Shown here one piece after another: positions 1 to 7,357 of a DNA stretch of 13,114 nucleotides (positions are counted from its first letter, which is position 1; every line of letters starts with the position of its first letter). The stretch comes from Actinomycetota bacterium (lineage in GTDB: Bacteria > Actinomycetota > Actinomycetes > Nanopelagicales > Nanopelagicaceae), in the NCBI GenBank assembly GCA_027731885.1, contig JAQCAO010000029.1, positions 1 through 13,114 of the forward strand. Reading direction: 5' to 3'. A program made the translations under genes and the position numbers. The notes below the pieces were generated by a model. That model was not told the origin of the DNA. It searched no databases and saw only the letters and a program-made list of their open reading frames with translations.

Positions 1-384
1 TATCGGCAGAAACTTTGGAGCGTTGTTCAGAACCGACCAAGCGCTATGTATTTTCCAAAAGGAGAGGGTTTAGCTGAGGTCCAAGTTCGCGCGATGCGTT
101 CTTTGCACTCCGCCGCTGCTGAAGGCGGTCTCCAAGTTCTGGTGAGCCACGGTGATGTAATTAAGAGTTTAGTCGCGGCGGTTCTCGGCACCCATCTTGA
201 TAATTTTCAGAAGATTGTGATCGATCCCGCATCGGTTACCGTTCTTGACTATGACGGCAAAGATTTTCGTATCTTGGCGTTAAATAGTACGTCAAAGCCA
301 ATTGCGGAACTCGCCCAAGTGAGTTCGAAGAAGCGCAGTGCAAGGGCGCTACTCGGTGGCGGATCAGGAAAGACCAGCAAGTAA
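1..384 (+). CDS. MSMEG_4193-family putative phosphomutase / histidine phosphatase (partial, N-terminus off the left edge)
   Basis: C-terminal part of a histidine-phosphatase-superfamily protein of the actinobacterial type labelled MSMEG_4193-family phosphomutase. The frame is open to base 1 and already reads like the family interior (LWSVVQNRPS, then FPKGEG), so the ATG at 46 is an internal methionine, not the start. The second catalytic histidine motif is visible as SHGDVIKS, with the histidine codon at 148-150. The N-terminal RHG motif must lie outside the window. The tail (last 25 or so residues) is basic and low in complexity. The stop codon shares one base with the ATG of the DUF3090 gene, so the two are almost certainly co-transcribed and translationally coupled. 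The substrate is unknown: the phosphomutase label comes from fold similarity, and a phosphatase acting on a small phosphorylated metabolite is equally possible. Family assignment is firm, function is not. Confidence 0.85.
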   Translation, partial: YRQKLWSVVQNRPSAMYFPKGEGLAEVQVRAMRSLHSAAAEGGLQVLVSHGDVIKSLVAAVLGTHLDNFQKIVIDPASVTVLDYDGKDFRILALNSTSKPIAELAQVSSKKRSARALLGGGSGKTSK

Positions 385-932
385 TGTCACCGCGAATCTT
401 CCTCTTTGATCCAGTAGAACGATTTGTTGTCGGCACCGTTGGCGCGCCAGGGGAGCGGACCTTCTTTATACAAGCAAGAACCGGAACGAGGTTGGTATCT
501 GTTGCCCTTGAGAAGGCGCAGGTAGCGGCGATCGCGGATCGTGTTCTGCAGATTCTGCGTGAGATTCGTTTAAGCGAGCCGCTATCGACCTTTGAGAAAG
601 TTGGGATAGATGATAAACCGCTGGAGACTCCAATAGATGAAGAGTTTCGGGTAGGCGTGATTGGTTTAGCTTATGTTTCGGATCGAAGGATGATCGAAAT
701 AGATTTGCAGGCAATTGCAGATTCAGAAAACCCAGATGATGAACTACTGGCGATTGAAAGCGCTGCAGAGCAAGATATTTTAAGAGTTATTATCTCGCTG
801 GGCTATGCCGAGAGCTTTGCGAAGCGAGCCAATACAGTAGTCGCAGCAGGACGCGCCCCCTGCCCATTTTGTGGAGGCCCAATCGATCCCAACGGTCACC
901 TCTGTCCACGTGCTAATGGATATCGCCGCTAA
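384..932 (+). CDS. DUF3090 family protein with C-terminal zinc-finger-like tail
   Basis: A 182-residue protein of the conserved actinobacterial DUF3090 family, whose function is not established. The N-terminal 150 residues read as a mixed alpha/beta domain opening with a strand-rich segment (FLFDPVERFVVGTVG, then RTFFIQ). The C-terminus carries a compact metal-site pattern: C160 and C163 (CPFC), then H172 and C174 (GHLC), followed by a basic PRANGYRR end. This spacing fits a small zinc site, a hallmark of the family tail. The ATG overlaps the upstream stop (TAATG), and the next gene begins two bases after this stop, so it sits in the middle of a tight operon ending in mshC. Persistent linkage to the kinase-like neighbour suggests the two work together; that is inference. 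No signal peptide or membrane segment is visible, so it is probably cytoplasmic. Confidence 0.88.
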   Translation: MSPRIFLFDPVERFVVGTVGAPGERTFFIQARTGTRLVSVALEKAQVAAIADRVLQILREIRLSEPLSTFEKVGIDDKPLETPIDEEFRVGVIGLAYVSDRRMIEIDLQAIADSENPDDELLAIESAAEQDILRVIISLGYAESFAKRANTVVAAGRAPCPFCGGPIDPNGHLCPRANGYRR

Positions 933-934
933 AT

Positions 935-1675
935 ATGGGCGGAATCGATAGAGAGCAGATCGAACGAGATTTGATCGACTTAAACAATGGCGTTCTCACT
1001 GTTACTGGTCGCTTAGTCGATGCATCAAATGCGACTTTATATGCCCTGTGTAGCGTAAAGAGTTTAGGAGCGGAGCGAGAATTTCCTTGTATCTACAAGC
1101 CGATCGCTGGCGAAAGACCTTTATGGGATTTCCCAGATGGTTCATTAGCAAATCGCGAGTATTTAACATTTCTAGTTAGCCACTGGTTAGAGTTAAACCT
1201 AGTTCCTCCAACGATTCTTCGCGATGGACCTTTTGGAACCGGAATGGTTCAAAAATGGATCGATATAGATCCGAGCATTGACTTGATGGAGTTTTATCAG
1301 AGCGCAGATCCAAAATTGCGATCATTGGCGCTACTTGATGTGATCTGCAATAACACAGACCGAAAGATCGGTCACTTAATTCCTACTGCAGATGGACTTG
1401 TTTATGGCTGCGATCACGGAGTTACTTTCCACTCTGACGACAAACTTCGAACCGTTCTCTGGCAATGGGCAGGCACGCCGTTCACCACTGAGGAGATAAA
1501 ATTATTGTGTGAGGCACGCGAATTCTTTGCGGTTAATAAAGTGGATCTCATCAGCGGCCTTATTGATGCGGAAGAGATTGCTGCAACGATCGCACGTATC
1601 GACCGTGCGCTTATTGAGGAAGCATTTCCGCTACCGAACCCGGATTGGCCCGCGGTCCCTTGGCCGCCGTTCTAG
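935..1675 (+). CDS. SCO1664 family protein (PI3/PI4-kinase-like fold)
   Basis: A 246-residue protein matching the actinobacterial SCO1664 family, which has a PI3/PI4-kinase-like (also HipA-like) catalytic fold. The kinase landmarks are in order and intact: a candidate ATP-binding lysine K55 (CIYKP), a possible partner glutamate E75 (ANREYL), a hinge-like segment near 103-109 (GMVQKWI), a catalytic-loop pattern at 135-147 (D135, N139/N140, D142-R143-K144, G146-H147) and a metal-binding DHG at 160-162. The molecule therefore looks catalytically competent, but no substrate is known. The C-terminal 50 residues are helical with a proline-rich end. The gene starts two bases after the DUF3090 stop and ends nine bases before mshC. 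A protein kinase, or a kinase for an inositol-containing or other small molecule, are both possible. Family assignment is secure and function is open. Confidence 0.87.
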   Translation: MGGIDREQIERDLIDLNNGVLTVTGRLVDASNATLYALCSVKSLGAEREFPCIYKPIAGERPLWDFPDGSLANREYLTFLVSHWLELNLVPPTILRDGPFGTGMVQKWIDIDPSIDLMEFYQSADPKLRSLALLDVICNNTDRKIGHLIPTADGLVYGCDHGVTFHSDDKLRTVLWQWAGTPFTTEEIKLLCEAREFFAVNKVDLISGLIDAEEIAATIARIDRALIEEAFPLPNPDWPAVPWPPF

Positions 1676-1684
1676 GATGGCGCT
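1673..1684 (+). promoter_or_regulatory. TAGGAT element just upstream of mshC (possible -10 box or ribosome binding site)
   Basis: TAGGAT at 1673-1678 overlaps the TAG stop of the preceding gene and lies six bases before the mshC ATG. It can be read as a Shine-Dalgarno core (AGGATG) or as an actinobacterial TANNNT -10 box giving a leaderless mshC transcript. The same TAGGATG-N5-start layout occurs upstream of trmI at 8793. Sequence alone does not separate the two readings. Confidence 0.4.
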
Positions 1685-2926
1685 ATGAACTCATGGGCTG
1701 AAGTTGCGATTCCTCCCCTCGCAGAGCGGTTTGTAATTCCGCCGCTAAAGATTTTTGAGACAGCTCATCGCTCGCTGCGCCCAATCGCTAAAAAGGATAA
1801 GTACCGCATCTATGTCTGCGGGATCACGCCCTACGATGCTACCCACCTAGGGCATGCCAATACTTACCTTGCCTTTGATCTAATCAATCGATACTTGCTA
1901 GCTACTGGTAGTGAGGTTCTCTTCGTTCAAAATATCACCGATATCGACGATCCACTGCTGGAGCGTGCAAATCGCGATGGCGTTGATTGGCATGACCTGG
2001 CTACATCACAAATTGATCTCTTCCGTTCCGATATGGTCGCGTTGCACGTTATTCCGCCTGCGCATTACATCGGCGCTGTTGAGGCGATTCCGCTTGTAAT
2101 AGATGCCATCTCAGCTCTCGAGCTTTCGAAAACCGTTTACAAAGTCGCAGAAGATTTTTACTTTCAAGTGCGAAGCGATCCAGATTTCGGAACTCGTTCT
2201 CATCTATCCGAGAAAGAGATGTTAGAAATCTTTAGTCAGCGCGGCGGCGATCCGCAGAGAGCCGGAAAGAGAGATCCTTTGGATGCGCTTTTATGGTTAG
2301 CCCAACGTGAAGGGGAGCCAGGTTGGGATAGCAAGTACGGGGTTGGTCGCCCGGGATGGCATATTGAATGTTGCGCAATCGCCCTTGGATACCTAAATAT
2401 CGATCCGAACCAACCTACATCGATTGATATTCAAGGCGGTGGAAGTGATCTGATATTTCCCCATCACGAAATGTCAGCAGCGCAGGGCAAAGCCATGAAT
2501 GGGAGAGAGTTTGCGGAGTTCTATATACACGCGGGAATGATCGGTCTTGATGGAGAGAAGATGAGTAAGTCGAAAGGTAATCTCGTCTTCGTTTCGCAAT
2601 TACTTAAAGAGGGTGTCGATCCGATGGCGATCCGAATCGCGCTTATGTCTAGCCATTATCGTAAGGATCATATGTGGAAGCAAGCAGATCTACACTCTGC
2701 TCAAGCGCTGTTAAGTGATCTACGGATCGCTCTTTCGCGGATGGAAGTTGCACCTACCGATCATGTAATCACGGAGATAATCTCCGCTCTATCACAGGAT
2801 TTAGATACTCCACTTGCCTTGAGCGCTTTACAGAATTGGATTGTTGCTACCAATAAAGGTGGAAGCGGTGGCCAACCCGGTGAATTAAGTCGTGCTATTG
2901 ATGCACTTTTGGGAATTGCGATTTAG
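1685..2926 (+). CDS. mshC: Cysteine--1-D-myo-inosityl 2-amino-2-deoxy-alpha-D-glucopyranoside ligase (mycothiol biosynthesis)
   Basis: MshC joins cysteine to glucosaminyl-inositol using ATP, the penultimate step in making mycothiol, the main low-molecular-weight thiol of actinobacteria. At 413 residues it has the class I synthetase fold of cysteinyl-tRNA synthetase without the anticodon-binding domain. Visible landmarks are the HIGH-type HLGH at 54-57, KMSKS at 292-296, and C45, C229 and H260, which line up with the CysRS zinc ligands. The DIQGGG segment (248-253) carries Q where CysRS usually has H, as in MshC proteins. The start MNSW is typical of the family (usually M-x-SW), supporting the ATG at 1685. 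It is the last gene of its operon and its stop overlaps the convergent PAC2 gene by four bases. A second tRNA-charging CysRS is unlikely given the short C-terminus and the MshC-specific SKGNLVFVS segment. Confidence 0.95.
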   Translation: MNSWAEVAIPPLAERFVIPPLKIFETAHRSLRPIAKKDKYRIYVCGITPYDATHLGHANTYLAFDLINRYLLATGSEVLFVQNITDIDDPLLERANRDGVDWHDLATSQIDLFRSDMVALHVIPPAHYIGAVEAIPLVIDAISALELSKTVYKVAEDFYFQVRSDPDFGTRSHLSEKEMLEIFSQRGGDPQRAGKRDPLDALLWLAQREGEPGWDSKYGVGRPGWHIECCAIALGYLNIDPNQPTSIDIQGGGSDLIFPHHEMSAAQGKAMNGREFAEFYIHAGMIGLDGEKMSKSKGNLVFVSQLLKEGVDPMAIRIALMSSHYRKDHMWKQADLHSAQALLSDLRIALSRMEVAPTDHVITEIISALSQDLDTPLALSALQNWIVATNKGGSGGQPGELSRAIDALLGIAI

Positions 2927-3804
2927 CTCTCGCTCTGCCGACGTAGGAATCTTTCCAACTCCCGCGCCAATTCCTCACCCGATACATCAGAGAGAAGGGC
3001 CGAGTCCTTACTCTCTTCTAGCGCTTTTACATATTCAGCAACTTCACTATCCTCACGTGCAAGTTCGTCTACTTCGGATTCCCACTCAAGTGAATCAGCG
3101 TGCAAATCGCCCTGAGGGAGGCTAATATCTAGGAAATCTTCTAAGGCGTTTACTAAGGCGAGCATCGCTTTTGGAGATGGCGAATTACTTGCGTAATGAG
3201 GTATCGCAGCCCAGAGCGATATCGCATCCATTCCGCGGCGCAGACAGGCATCGGCGATAATTCCGAGAATGCCGGTGGGACCTTCATACTTACTTAACTC
3301 AACCCCTAGCCGTTTTGCAGTATCAGGATGAGTTCCGCTTCCAGTCACAGTTATTGGTCGCGAATGTGGTGCATCGGCGAGCATTGAGCCCAAAGTTATA
3401 ATTACCGAGACCTCCAGATCATCGGCGAGATCAAGAAGTTCGTGGGTAAAACGCTTCCATTTCATAGAGGGCTCAACTCCACGAACAACTACGAAGTCAA
3501 AATCGTATGCAGGAGTGGAGAGACCGAACACTTGTGTTCCGGGCCAAGTTAGTGAGCGAATTTGCGAACCATCAATTTCGACCATTGGTCGATTAACCTG
3601 AAAATCATAGAAATCTTCGGGGTCTACATCGGCGATTAACTCAGGTACAACGCCTATCTCATCGCTGATAGCGTGCTCACTACCGGTCCAAGCGCCGAGA
3701 ATATGTGATGCGGCGCCAGTGGCTGCTTCTGCGGCATCGTTCCATCCCGAGAAGGCGATAATCATTACTGGTGAGCGAAGCGCAGGAATTTTGAAAATCT
3801 CCAC
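2923..3804 (-). CDS. PAC2 family protein (proteasome-assembly-chaperone-2-like fold)
   Basis: A 293-residue member of the PAC2 (formerly DUF75) family, conserved in actinobacteria (M. tuberculosis counterpart Rv2125) and distantly related to the eukaryotic proteasome assembly chaperone PAC2. Family features include the N-terminal FSGWNDA at 18-24 after a hydrophobic strand, and a C-terminal third rich in acidic residues likely to form a charged helix (about 240-293). The GTG at 3804 is chosen because the next start-like codon (ATG at 3806) is in another frame and the protein then opens with the family-typical MEIFKIP. It converges on mshC with a four-base overlap and diverges from metH with only 28 bases between start codons. 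Its biochemical role is not established. Its retention beside a locus without proteasome genes suggests it is not a dedicated proteasome factor here. Confidence 0.9.
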   Translation of the reverse strand: MEIFKIPALRSPVMIIAFSGWNDAAEAATGAASHILGAWTGSEHAISDEIGVVPELIADVDPEDFYDFQVNRPMVEIDGSQIRSLTWPGTQVFGLSTPAYDFDFVVVRGVEPSMKWKRFTHELLDLADDLEVSVIITLGSMLADAPHSRPITVTGSGTHPDTAKRLGVELSKYEGPTGILGIIADACLRRGMDAISLWAAIPHYASNSPSPKAMLALVNALEDFLDISLPQGDLHADSLEWESEVDELAREDSEVAEYVKALEESKDSALLSDVSGEELARELERFLRRQSES

Positions 3805-3825
3805 ATCGCCACCTTACGGTAACCT
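3791..3825 (+). promoter_or_regulatory. Putative metH promoter, partly inside the PAC2 start
   Basis: Two overlapping readings exist. TTGAAA (3791-3796) and TACGGT (3815-3820) are separated by 18 bases, a good sigma70-type layout. Alternatively TAACCT (3820-3825) lies seven bases before the metH GTG and would give a leaderless mRNA. No Shine-Dalgarno sequence precedes that GTG. Either way the -35 region lies within the first codons of the divergent PAC2 gene. There is no room for, and no sign of, a cobalamin riboswitch. Confidence 0.45.
3811..3816 (-). promoter_or_regulatory. Putative -10 box for the PAC2 gene (leaderless layout)
   Basis: On the minus strand TAAGGT is followed by six bases and then the GTG start of the PAC2 gene. 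This matches the actinobacterial TANNNT -10 with transcription starting at or next to the start codon. A weak -35 candidate (TCGTCA) lies 17 bases further upstream, inside the start of metH. The same bases also form AAGGTGG, which could act as a ribosome binding site, so the assignment is tentative. Confidence 0.4.
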
Positions 3826-3832
3826 CGGGCAA

Positions 3833-6800
3833 GTGACGAGTCTTAATCGCAATCGACCTGCTGGAGAGCTGCGCCGGGCCTTGGCCTCGCGTACGGTTAT
3901 CGCCGACGGTGCAATGGGAACAATGTTGCAGGCGGCAGATCCCACGCTAGAAGACTTCCAAGGGCATGAAGGTTGCAATGAAGTTCTCAACGTTTCTCGC
4001 CCAGATATCGTGCTTGATGTTCATCGCCAATATCTAGCTGCGGGAGTTGATGCGATTGAGACAAATACCTTCGGCGCCAACTGGGCAAATTTAGCTGAGT
4101 ATGGAATTGAAGATCGGATTTACGAGTTGGCTTTTGCAGGAGCGGATATTGCACGTAAAGCCGCCGATGAAGTTAGTACAGCGGAGAAGCCTCGCTTCGT
4201 TCTTGGTTCACTTGGACCAGGCACCAAACTTCCATCATTGGGGCACACGACTTACGAGTTTTTGAAGAGCGCTTACTACACAGCATCTAAAGGCCTGTTG
4301 GATGGGCGTTGCGATGGGCTTTTAATTGAAACTACGCAAGATCTTTTGCAGGCAAAGGCGGCGATCAATGGCGCTAGGCAAGCAATTGAAGAAGTTGACT
4401 TCGATGTTGTTCTTATTGCGCAAGTTACTGTCGAAACCACCGGCACAATGTTATTAGGTTCAGAAATTGGAGCAGCGCTAAATGCGCTTGAGCCGCTGGA
4501 GATTGATCTAATTGGTCTAAATTGCGCAACCGGTCCAGCAGAAATGTCCGAACACTTGAGGTATTTATCAAAGTATTCGAACTGTGCCATCTCGGTGATG
4601 CCTAACGCTGGCCTTCCAATACTTGGTGCCAAAGGTGCGGAATATCCACTTGGCCCGGAAGAACTTGCACAAGCGCTCGAAACATTTGTCGGTGATTACG
4701 GAATTTCTCTCATCGGTGGCTGCTGCGGAACGACCCCTGAACATTTGGCGGCAGTGGTAGAGAAGTTAGGCGCAAAAACGGTTCCGAAGCGGGTGAGCGA
4801 TCTGGAACCCGGCGCATCTTCGCTCTATCAGTATGTGCCATTTAGACAGGAGAACACGTATTTAGCCATTGGAGAGCGCACCAATGCCAACGGTTCAAGG
4901 GCCTTTCGTGATGCGTTGGTTGCCGAAGATTGGCAGACCTGCGTGGAGATCGCACGTGATCAGATCCGCGATGGCGCACATATGTTGGATCTATCCGTCG
5001 ATTATGTCGGTCGCGATGGCGCTAAAGATATGACTGAACTTGCCACGAGATTTGCGACCGCATCTACCCTTCCTATAGTTCTCGATTCAACTGAACCTGC
5101 AGTTCTAAAAGCTGGCCTAGAAGCGCTCGGTGGTAGAAGCGTCATCAACTCAGTTAATTATGAAGATGGTGATGGTCCTACTTCTCGTTTTGCAAGAATT
5201 ATGCCGTTGGTAAGAGAACATGGCGCATCTGTAGTTGCTTTAACTATCGATGAAGAAGGGCAGGCCCGCGATTGTGAGTGGAAGTTACGCGTCGCGCGCC
5301 GTCTGATAAATGATTTAACCACAAACTGGCAGATGCAGACTGGCGATATCTTAATTGATTGTCTCACTTTCCCAATCGCAACCGGTCAAGAAGAAACGCG
5401 TCGAGATGGTATCGAGACGATAAATGCGATTAGAACTTTGAAGACCGAATTTCCGGAAGTACAAACTACGCTGGGCGTATCAAATGTCTCTTTCGGATTG
5501 AACCCTGCGGCACGAGTCGTGCTTAACTCAGTCTTTCTACACGAGTGCGTAGTCGCAGGCTTAGATTCAGCGATCGTACATCCGTCTAAAATCACGCCAT
5601 TGGTGCGTATCGATGATCGCCAACGTGAAGTAGCCCTTGATCTGATTTACGACCGCAGAAAGTACGATGGTGAGACCTGCATTTATGATCCGCTTACAGA
5701 ATTCCTGCAGCTATTTGAAGGTGTTGAGTTAGCGGCTTCCCGCAACGTTCGGGCATCTGAGCTTGCTGCTCTGCCACTAACTGAAAGGCTGCAGCGTCGA
5801 ATCATTGACGGTGAAAAGGTTGGATTAGCAGATGACCTTGAACAAGCGATGCGTGAAGGTATCAAACCTCTCTTGATTATCAATGACCATCTCCTTGAAG
5901 GAATGAAGGTGGTTGGCGAACTCTTCGGTAAAGGTGAGATGCAATTGCCATTCGTCTTACAGAGCGCTGAGGTTATGAAGTCAGCGGTGGCATTCCTTGA
6001 GCCATTTATGGAGAAGAGCGATGATGGCGGTCGCGGCACAATGTTATTGGCGACAGTTAAGGGCGATGTTCACGACATTGGTAAAAATCTGGTCGATATT
6101 ATTCTCTCAAACAATGGTTACACCGTGGTAAATATCGGTATCAAACAGACGATCAATCAAATTCTCGATGCCGCTCAAGCATCAGATGTAGATGCGATCG
6201 GAATGAGCGGCTTGCTGGTTAAATCAACTGTGATTATGAAAGAGAACTTGGAAGAGATCACTAACCGCGGACTCGCAGAGAAATGGCCAATCGTTCTTGG
6301 GGGAGCAGCGCTCACCCGCGCTTTTGTTGAACAAGATTTAGCAGCAGTCTTTCCAGGCGAAGTTAGGTATGCCCGCGACGCCTTCGAGGGGTTGCGTTTG
6401 ATGGATGCGATTATGGCGGTGAAGAAAGGCGTACCTGGTGCTGCTCTTCCAGAGCTACGCGAACGCAAAGTTCCGTTAAAGGCGAGCAAGGTGGCAGATC
6501 TCGTTATCGATACGCGTCGCAGCGATGTTGCCAGTGATATTGATATTCCACCTGCGCCATTCTTTGGATCCAGAATAATCAAGGGAATTCCCCTCGCCGA
6601 CTATGTAGGAATGCTTGATGAACGAGCGCTCTATGTTGGTCAGTGGGGACTTAAGGGTGCGCGCGGTGAGTTTGAAGCGATGGCCGAGAGTGAAGGTCGG
6701 CCGCGTCTTCGTGCGTTGTTAAATCAAGTTCAATCCAAGGGTTGGTTAAATGCGGCCGTTGTCTATGGATACTTTCCTTGCTACAGCGAAGGTAACGACC

Positions 6801-7339
6801 TTGTGATCTTGCATCACGAGGGCGATAAGAAAGGTCAAGAGAGAACTAGATTCTCATTCCCACGCCAATCACGCGATCGCCGGCTATGTCTCAGCGATTT
6901 CTTTTCATCCAGAGAGTCAGGTGAGATAGATGTTGTCGCGTTCCACGTTGTGACTATGGGCTCGGAGATTAGCAAGGCAGCGGCAGAGCTCTTTGCAGCA
7001 AATAATTATCGCGAGTATCTAGAACTACATGGTCTCTCAGTTCAATTAACTGAAGCCCTAGCCGAGCACTGGCATGCGCGTGTACGTGAAGAGTTTAAGG
7101 TGCGTGGAGATGATGCCGCCGATTTGCAGGGAATCCTTGATCAGGGTTATCGCGGATCACGGTACTCCTTTGGCTATCCAGCTTGTCCGAATTTAGAAGA
7201 TCAGATTCAGCTCTGCGAGCTACTCGAGCCCGGTCGCATCGGAGTAGAACTTTCAGAAGAGTTCCAGCTGCACCCAGAACAGAGCACTTCTGCGATTATC
7301 GTTCATCATCCAGAAGCAAAATACTTTAACGCTAATTAG
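3833..7339 (+). CDS. metH: Methionine synthase, cobalamin-dependent
   Basis: MetH transfers a methyl group from 5-methyltetrahydrofolate to homocysteine through cobalamin, making methionine in the cytoplasm. All four modules are present in 1168 residues: the homocysteine domain (about 20-315) with zinc ligands C231, C297 and C298; the pterin-binding domain (about 340-600, opening GERTNANGSRAF); the B12 cap and binding domains (about 645-860) with cobalamin-ligand H747 in GDVHDIG; and the AdoMet reactivation domain (about 905-1168) with RGSRYSFGYPACP near 1107. The GTG at 3833 is preferred because it leaves about 23 residues before ADGAMG, as in other actinobacterial MetH. The frame stays open to 3719, but that would overlap PAC2 antisense. 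Divergent from PAC2, and followed after 18 bases by a HAD gene likely in the same transcript. A complete reactivation domain implies the cell uses cobalamin, imported or made. Confidence 0.97.
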   Translation: MTSLNRNRPAGELRRALASRTVIADGAMGTMLQAADPTLEDFQGHEGCNEVLNVSRPDIVLDVHRQYLAAGVDAIETNTFGANWANLAEYGIEDRIYELAFAGADIARKAADEVSTAEKPRFVLGSLGPGTKLPSLGHTTYEFLKSAYYTASKGLLDGRCDGLLIETTQDLLQAKAAINGARQAIEEVDFDVVLIAQVTVETTGTMLLGSEIGAALNALEPLEIDLIGLNCATGPAEMSEHLRYLSKYSNCAISVMPNAGLPILGAKGAEYPLGPEELAQALETFVGDYGISLIGGCCGTTPEHLAAVVEKLGAKTVPKRVSDLEPGASSLYQYVPFRQENTYLAIGERTNANGSRAFRDALVAEDWQTCVEIARDQIRDGAHMLDLSVDYVGRDGAKDMTELATRFATASTLPIVLDSTEPAVLKAGLEALGGRSVINSVNYEDGDGPTSRFARIMPLVREHGASVVALTIDEEGQARDCEWKLRVARRLINDLTTNWQMQTGDILIDCLTFPIATGQEETRRDGIETINAIRTLKTEFPEVQTTLGVSNVSFGLNPAARVVLNSVFLHECVVAGLDSAIVHPSKITPLVRIDDRQREVALDLIYDRRKYDGETCIYDPLTEFLQLFEGVELAASRNVRASELAALPLTERLQRRIIDGEKVGLADDLEQAMREGIKPLLIINDHLLEGMKVVGELFGKGEMQLPFVLQSAEVMKSAVAFLEPFMEKSDDGGRGTMLLATVKGDVHDIGKNLVDIILSNNGYTVVNIGIKQTINQILDAAQASDVDAIGMSGLLVKSTVIMKENLEEITNRGLAEKWPIVLGGAALTRAFVEQDLAAVFPGEVRYARDAFEGLRLMDAIMAVKKGVPGAALPELRERKVPLKASKVADLVIDTRRSDVASDIDIPPAPFFGSRIIKGIPLADYVGMLDERALYVGQWGLKGARGEFEAMAESEGRPRLRALLNQVQSKGWLNAAVVYGYFPCYSEGNDLVILHHEGDKKGQERTRFSFPRQSRDRRLCLSDFFSSRESGEIDVVAFHVVTMGSEISKAAAELFAANNYREYLELHGLSVQLTEALAEHWHARVREEFKVRGDDAADLQGILDQGYRGSRYSFGYPACPNLEDQIQLCELLEPGRIGVELSEEFQLHPEQSTSAIIVHHPEAKYFNAN

Positions 7340-7344
7340 CACCT

Positions 7345-7350
7345 GAGGGG
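7345..7350 (+). promoter_or_regulatory. Ribosome binding site fixing the TTG start of the HAD gene
   Basis: GAGGGG lies seven bases before a TTG codon, just after the metH stop. This strong site is the reason to accept the rare TTG start, which places the HAD motif I at its usual position near the N-terminus. Confidence 0.6.
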
Positions 7351-7357
7351 TATTGCA

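Noticed and set aside
46..384. ATG at 46 as the start of the first gene
   Set aside because: The same frame is open to base 1 and the residues before it match the family interior, so the gene is truncated by the window edge rather than starting at 46.
2892..3125. Plus-strand open frame across the mshC end and PAC2 3' region
   Set aside because: It is a shadow of PAC2 coding sequence with no family resemblance, and its start lies inside mshC.
3719..3832. Longer N-terminus of metH starting at 3719
   Set aside because: Those codons lie antisense within the 5' part of the PAC2 gene and the added residues do not resemble MetH; the GTG at 3833 gives the expected length before ADGAMG.
3805..3832. 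Cobalamin riboswitch ahead of metH
   Set aside because: The gap is only 28 bases and shows no B12-box-like sequence; a riboswitch of about 200 bases cannot fit without using the PAC2 coding region, where codon structure is normal.
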